Positions 22,308 through 25,006 of a DNA stretch of 25,006 nt are shown here, piece after piece. The stretch spans positions 1 to 25,006 of the forward strand of contig JAZNOP010000007.1 in the NCBI GenBank assembly GCA_045580875.1. Direction: 5' to 3'. Below the pieces are notes generated by a model. The model did not search any database. It was not told the DNA's origin and saw only the letters and a list, made by a program, of their open reading frames with translations. The position numbers were made by a program, and so were the translations under genes. This DNA is from SIG598 sp045580875. Its GTDB lineage: Bacteria; Bacillota; Clostridia; Oscillospirales; Acutalibacteraceae. The number at the start of each line of letters is the position of its first letter. Position 1 is the stretch's first letter.

Positions 22308-22572
22308 TGCAGCAGCCTCCTTTTCCAAAGAAGGGTTTATCCAGTGCAGGGAAGAGAGTGCCCTGCGCGAGCGCACGGCAGGGCAGATATACACCCTCCC
22401 ACGGCTGGTCGACGATATACACCATGACAGGCACCTGAGAAGTCATGGCACACATCTGAGTCTCTGCGCCCGCTCTTGCAGCAGCGCAGCAGTTTTCTCC
22501 GGTCCGCTGTGAATTAATGCCGGTGCAGCCGCACGCTGCCCTGCCGCCGGCGGTATTTCTGTAATCCATCAT
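22300..22572 (-). CDS. cotJA: spore coat-associated protein CotJA
   Basis: The 90-residue protein matches CotJA in its second half: VPVMVYIVDQPWEGVYLP, then ALAQGTLFPALDKPFFGKGG, the family's GTxFPxLDKPF signature. The first 40 residues are unusually Ala/Gly/Cys-rich (AACGCTG, NCCAAARAG, QMCAM), unlike the short Pro-rich beginning of Bacillus CotJA. An AAGGAG site lies about 13 nt upstream of the ATG, slightly long. CotJA assembles with CotJB and CotJC in the Bacillus coat. Its presence shows the organism, or its recent ancestor, sporulates. Confidence 0.85.
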   Translation of the reverse strand: MMDYRNTAGGRAACGCTGINSQRTGENCCAAARAGAETQMCAMTSQVPVMVYIVDQPWEGVYLPCRALAQGTLFPALDKPFFGKGGCCND

Positions 22573-22611
22573 TGGTCTGTCTGATCTCCTTTTTGTTTTC
22601 CCCTCGTCATC

Positions 22612-22637
22612 ATACTATGCTGTAGTCCCCACGCTGT
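22612..22637 (-). promoter_or_regulatory. weak mother-cell sigma-like promoter candidate upstream of cotJA
   Basis: CATAGTAT (22612-22619) on the minus strand resembles the sigma-E/sigma-K -10 (CATA...) and lies about 40 nt upstream of the cotJA start. An AC dinucleotide lies 16 nt further upstream, as in sigma-K promoters. The -35 match to sigma-E is poor. It is listed because sigma-E control is expected for cotJ genes. Confidence 0.22.
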
Positions 22638-22703
22638 TACCGTCACATTTCTTCTCATTGCGCCGTTTTACGGCTCATAAAGCCCTTTTACAGCAAAAAA
22701 CAC

Positions 22704-22731
22704 TTGACATATATTCTGTAAATGATAAAAT
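22704..22731 (+). promoter_or_regulatory. sigma-A promoter of the charged membrane protein gene
   Basis: Perfect TTGACA (22704-22709), a 16-nt spacer and TAAAAT (22726-22731) lie about 95 nt upstream of the start at 22825. The leader from there to GGAGG contains no open frame of note. Confidence 0.7.
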
Positions 22732-22824
22732 TATAAGGTCAATACTATAATTATGTATTCTGCGCGGAACATCGTCCGGAATACCAGCAGAAGCGGCATC
22801 TGCCGCAAATTTGGAGGTTAACAA

Positions 22825-23742
22825 ATGACATCATTTGCTTTTATCATCGGAACACTTATCATCGGTCTGTGCCTCGTGGCTGCTTCCTTCATCATCTCCG
22901 GCTCAATCACCGGTGCTGCAGCCGCTTCCAAGGAGTCTGCACCGCAGTCTCTCCAGCAGCCCACCCTTTCTTTCCTCACTGAATTTGATGCAGCTGATTA
23001 TCTCGGCATTTCCCTCAACGAGCTCGATTATATGCGCGGCGAGGGTATGCTTGACAATACCTTCGTTGCTGTCACCTCTATGGAGCAGACCGGCGAAGAG
23101 GAATATTATGCAATGGAAGACGGCGTAGAGGTCATCAAGGTACGTCCCGTCATGTCTCCTGTCACCCGTTTCCTTTTCAACCGTCAGCTTCTCGACGAGC
23201 GTATGCTTGAGATCATCAAGCAGGGTCAGCACGTCAACCCCACCCGTGCAAAGAACAGCTCCAAGCCCAAGAGCAAGAATGACGGTCACAAGAACAGCAA
23301 GAACGGTCAGAAGAACGGAAACCGTCCTGAGCGCCGTGATGGCGAGCAGAAGTCCGAGCGTCCCGAGCGCCGCGACAACGAAGCTTCTTCAAACAACAGC
23401 GGCAAGAAGCCTGCAGACCGTCCTGAGCGTCCTGAAAACTCCGGCAAGAAGTCCGAGCGTCCTGAGCGCTCTGACCGCCCTGAGCGCCGCGATGGCGACA
23501 ACCGTCCCAAGAAGCAGCATTCTGATGCTCCTGTGAAGACCACCAGACCCTCTGTCATTGATGACGATGACGAGATTTTCGCAAAGCCGGCAAGAGCCTC
23601 CTCTGTTGATGATGATTTCTTCGGCAGCAGCAGCAAGGCTTCCATCACCGTTGATGACGATGATGCTTTCGATCTTGACGTTTTCGGCCGCGGCGAAGCT
23701 CCGGCTCCCTCTTCCAAGTTCGACCGCAGAAAGAACGACTAA
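22825..23742 (+). CDS. membrane-anchored, highly charged and probably disordered protein with HTH-like segment, function unknown
   Basis: This is a 305-residue protein with no cysteine in its soluble part. Residues about 5-29 form a TM helix. Residues 53-75 (EFDAADYLGISLNELDYMRGEG) resemble the helix-turn-helix of excisionase/MerR-type proteins, and a small folded region may continue to about 135. From 139 to 235 it is basic and low complexity, with five RPER-type repeats at about 166, 178, 198, 211 and 217 (such as ERPERRD). From 243 to 290 it is acidic (VIDDDDEIF, VDDDFFGSS, VDDDDAFDLDVF). The N-terminal anchor, if uncleaved, could leave the bulk on either side of the membrane. The start has GGAGG at 7 nt. 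It is a single-gene unit with a strong promoter and terminator. I do not recognise the family. Confidence 0.7.
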   Translation: MTSFAFIIGTLIIGLCLVAASFIISGSITGAAAASKESAPQSLQQPTLSFLTEFDAADYLGISLNELDYMRGEGMLDNTFVAVTSMEQTGEEEYYAMEDGVEVIKVRPVMSPVTRFLFNRQLLDERMLEIIKQGQHVNPTRAKNSSKPKSKNDGHKNSKNGQKNGNRPERRDGEQKSERPERRDNEASSNNSGKKPADRPERPENSGKKSERPERSDRPERRDGDNRPKKQHSDAPVKTTRPSVIDDDDEIFAKPARASSVDDDFFGSSSKASITVDDDDAFDLDVFGRGEAPAPSSKFDRRKND

Positions 23743-23761
23743 CCCAGACAGCATAAATCAA

Positions 23762-23791
23762 GGCGCGCAGGAAAACTCCTGTGCGCCTTTT
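23762..23791 (+). terminator. terminator of the charged membrane protein gene
   Basis: GGCGCGCAGGA and TCCTGTGCGCC form an 11-bp stem (one G-T pair) with loop AAAC, followed by TTTTT. It starts 20 nt after the stop. Confidence 0.88.
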
Positions 23792-23897
23792 TGCAAACGT
23801 TTTCTTTTTTATCACTATTCACCTGAAATCACACACTGCAAGCCTTCCGGATAACCTTTTCTGTCCGTTTTTTCCTTATTAATTGACGGCATAACTA

Positions 23898-23926
23898 TTG
23901 TAATTATCGGAATAGTGGTGTAAAAT
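23898..23926 (+). promoter_or_regulatory. sigma-A-type promoter of the Nudix fusion gene
   Basis: TTGTAA (23898-23903), a 17-nt spacer and TAAAAT (23921-23926) lie 35 nt upstream of the start. A TTGACG further upstream lacks a good -10 at proper distance. Confidence 0.5.
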
Positions 23927-23960
23927 AAAATGTATTGTAAATTTAATAGGAGGAATGCTA

Positions 23961-24686
23961 ATGCTTGGTAATTACATCCGGATAACCATTGATCCGGTGT
24001 TCGACACAGGCAGCCAGTCTGCACCGTCAGGCGGCACACTGCGTGTCATAAGCGGCATCGCTACCGAGACTGCTGAGCGCAGCAGGGTATATATCTTTAC
24101 GCCGATTACCCTCAGGGGCATAGTCAAGCTTCGTGTTGTCGGCATCATGACCGATAACGCCGCAGGAAAGACAAGCTATATCGCGGCACCTGACCGCGTT
24201 ACCGTATTTGATCCGCAGATACGTCAGATGCTCTCCGATATCATTGATCCGGCGAGCTACTCTCTCCAGTGTCTTTGCGAAAAATCGTGCGGCGCTGTCG
24301 TTTTCCGCAAGAGAAGCGGCAATATAGAATTTCTGCTTATCAAGAACAAAAAGGGCGGAAACTGGGGTTTTCCCAAGGGACACATTGAAATGGGCGAGGA
24401 CGAGCACTCCACCGCCATGCGTGAGGTTCGTGAGGAGACCGGTCTTGATATACGCATTCTCGACGGCTTCCGTGTACTGAGCGAATACCGTCCGCGCGGA
24501 AAGATATTCAAGCAGGTGGTTTTTTTCATTGCTGAGATGCCCGAAGGCGGCGAGGTCGTGCCCCAGCAAAGCGAGGTTGACCGCTACATCTGGGCAGACT
24601 TCGGACTTGCCATGCGCACCTTCCGCTTCAACAACGACCGCAACGTTCTGACAAAGGCACGAAACTGGCTGAACGCAAATTATTAG
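23961..24686 (+). CDS. fusion of a mini-pyrophosphatase-like domain with a Nudix hydrolase
   Basis: The protein has 241 residues when started at the ATG at 23961, 7 nt after AGGAGG; the in-frame ATG at 23955 lies too close to that site. Residues 1-90 begin MLGNYIRITIDPVFDTG and contain LRGIVKLRVVGIMTDNAAGKTSYIAAP. That pattern resembles small clostridial proteins annotated as inorganic pyrophosphatase (MLGK..VTVDRP ... GKVIAVIHR ... VVAP). Residues about 108-241 form a Nudix domain: the complete box begins GHIEMGEDEHSTAMREV at 140, with catalytic REVREE at 154-159, preceded by GGNWGFPKG as in Ap4A hydrolase/MutT-like enzymes. Nudix enzymes cleave nucleoside diphosphates linked to other groups. 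The substrate is unknown. It is a single-gene unit. Confidence 0.82.
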   Translation: MLGNYIRITIDPVFDTGSQSAPSGGTLRVISGIATETAERSRVYIFTPITLRGIVKLRVVGIMTDNAAGKTSYIAAPDRVTVFDPQIRQMLSDIIDPASYSLQCLCEKSCGAVVFRKRSGNIEFLLIKNKKGGNWGFPKGHIEMGEDEHSTAMREVREETGLDIRILDGFRVLSEYRPRGKIFKQVVFFIAEMPEGGEVVPQQSEVDRYIWADFGLAMRTFRFNNDRNVLTKARNWLNANY

Positions 24687-24705
24687 GAAACAGATAAACG
24701 TATTA

Positions 24706-24745
24706 AAAAGGCTTCTGCAGAATGAACTGCAGAAGCCTTTTTGTT
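24706..24745 (+). terminator. strong terminator of the Nudix fusion gene
   Basis: AAAAGGCTTCTGCAG and its exact complement form a 15-bp stem around AATGAA, followed by TTTTTGTTTT. It starts 19 nt after the stop. Confidence 0.92.
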
Positions 24746-24760
24746 TTAACGCAGAGAAAG

Positions 24761-24827
24761 TTAAGGACTCCGTCCTTAAGACCTGCATGGGCGCTGCCCA
24801 TGACCCGCAAGCCTTTGAAAAGGCTTG
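24761..24827. repeat. block of three consecutive perfect short hairpins (dispersed-repeat-like)
   Basis: Three perfect inverted repeats follow one another: TTAAGGAC-TCC-GTCCTTAA (24761-24779), CATGGGC-GCT-GCCCATG (24786-24802) and CAAGCCTT-TGAA-AAGGCTTG (24808-24827). The block sits between a terminator and an insertion sequence and codes for nothing convincing. Similar hairpin trains are known as dispersed repeats in clostridial genomes; copy number cannot be judged from one window. Confidence 0.6.
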
Positions 24828-24903
24828 ACCGAAACTTTTGATGCTGAAACACCCCCGAGGTCGGAACTGCACAGGTCCAGTAAAAACGGACAATAGACAA
24901 AAC

Positions 24904-24941
24904 ACCCCCTAATGTAGGATAATAAAACTACATTAGGGGGT
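24904..24941 (+). promoter_or_regulatory. hairpin enclosing the ribosome binding site of the IS orfA
   Basis: ACCCCCTAATGTAG and CTACATTAGGGGGT form a perfect 14-bp stem with a 10-nt A/T-rich loop. The downstream arm contains AGGGGG, the likely Shine-Dalgarno sequence 7 nt before the ATG. In a read-through transcript this site would be hidden, whereas a message starting inside the loop or right arm would leave it free. Confidence 0.65.
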
Positions 24942-24947
24942 AATTGT

Positions 24948-25006
24948 ATGCCAAGAAAATATACACACATAAAGAAATTTGAAGCAGAACTGATAGTAAT
25001 GATAGA
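24948..25006 (+). CDS. IS3-family transposase orfA, N-terminus only
   Basis: Nineteen residues are visible, beginning MPRKYTHIKKFEAELI. This matches the opening of IS3-family orfA proteins (MxRKYTHIxxxExEILxL), which carry a helix-turn-helix and leucine zipper and are fused to the DDE transposase orfB by -1 frameshifting. The gene runs off the right edge, so integrity cannot be judged. Confidence 0.65.
   Translation, partial: MPRKYTHIKKFEAELIVMI

Larger units (their letters stand above)
24828..25006 (+). mobile_element. left end of an IS3-family insertion sequence, partial
   Basis: The start of an IS3-type orfA lies at the right edge of the window. The exact left terminal repeat is not resolved; a TG-starting candidate begins at 24868 (TGCACAGGTCCAG), but the right end is outside the window, so no inverted repeat comparison is possible. 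The stretch before orfA also contains the SD-sequestering hairpin. Confidence 0.55.

Noticed and set aside
22595..22660. A clear sigma-E promoter upstream of cotJA
   Set aside because: Only a -10-like CATAGTAT is present and the -35 region does not match, so it is listed only as a weak candidate.
23300..23520. CRISPR-like or tandem DNA repeat in the RPER region
   Set aside because: The repeats are coding, unevenly spaced and have no spacers of constant length.
24027..24905. A 292-codon minus-strand open frame across the Nudix gene, terminator and repeat block
   Set aside because: It is antisense to a complete Nudix box and crosses a strong terminator.

Overview
The window looks like a chromosomal segment from a spore-forming member of the Clostridia, most likely an Oscillospiraceae/Ruminococcus-like gut bacterium. 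The evidence is moderate GC, AGGAGG-type ribosome binding sites, a cell-wall-binding repeat 2 (CWB2) protein, spore coat cotJA/cotJB genes, a DUF951 protein and a flotillin/NfeD pair. No rRNA or tRNA gene and no CRISPR array was recognised. The taxon is inferred from gene content only.

Left part (1-11177). The tail end of a CWB2 protein (+) meets a long series of minus-strand genes. The first pair is apgM with an S41 peptidase. Next comes an apparent operon, read right to left from 9124 to 3013: a secreted and membrane-anchored protein with a tyrosine/glycine/aspartate-rich cytoplasmic tail, DUF951, peptide chain release factor 1, Sua5/TsaC, NfeD and flotillin. A P-loop kinase and an RlmA-type 23S rRNA methyltransferase follow, each with its own promoter and terminator.

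Centre (11178-21902). A compact minus-strand cassette of about 10.6 kb encodes what looks like a complete small siphovirus-like particle: TerS, TerL (all ATPase and nuclease motifs intact), portal, scaffold, SU10-type major capsid protein, four connector/neck proteins, major tail protein, a G/GT tail chaperone pair joined by a probable +1 frameshift, a very short (271 aa) tape measure, Dit and a Tal-like protein. It has no integrase, repressor, replication, lysis or receptor-binding genes. It sits between a terminator behind the spore-coat genes cotJA-cotJB and a terminator in front of rlmA. This is the best candidate for an unusual system in the window: a domesticated, possibly gene-transfer-agent-like particle. 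That role is inference.

Right part (22027-25006). cotJA-cotJB (-) are divergent from a membrane-anchored, highly charged, apparently disordered protein of unknown function (+). A fusion of a mini-pyrophosphatase-like domain to a Nudix hydrolase (+) follows. After a strong terminator there is a dispersed-repeat-like block of three perfect short hairpins, then the start of an IS3-family element. The ribosome binding site of that element's orfA lies inside a 14-bp perfect hairpin.

All gene-free stretches are shorter than 300 bases. They hold the promoters, terminators and hairpins listed; nothing else was recognised in them.
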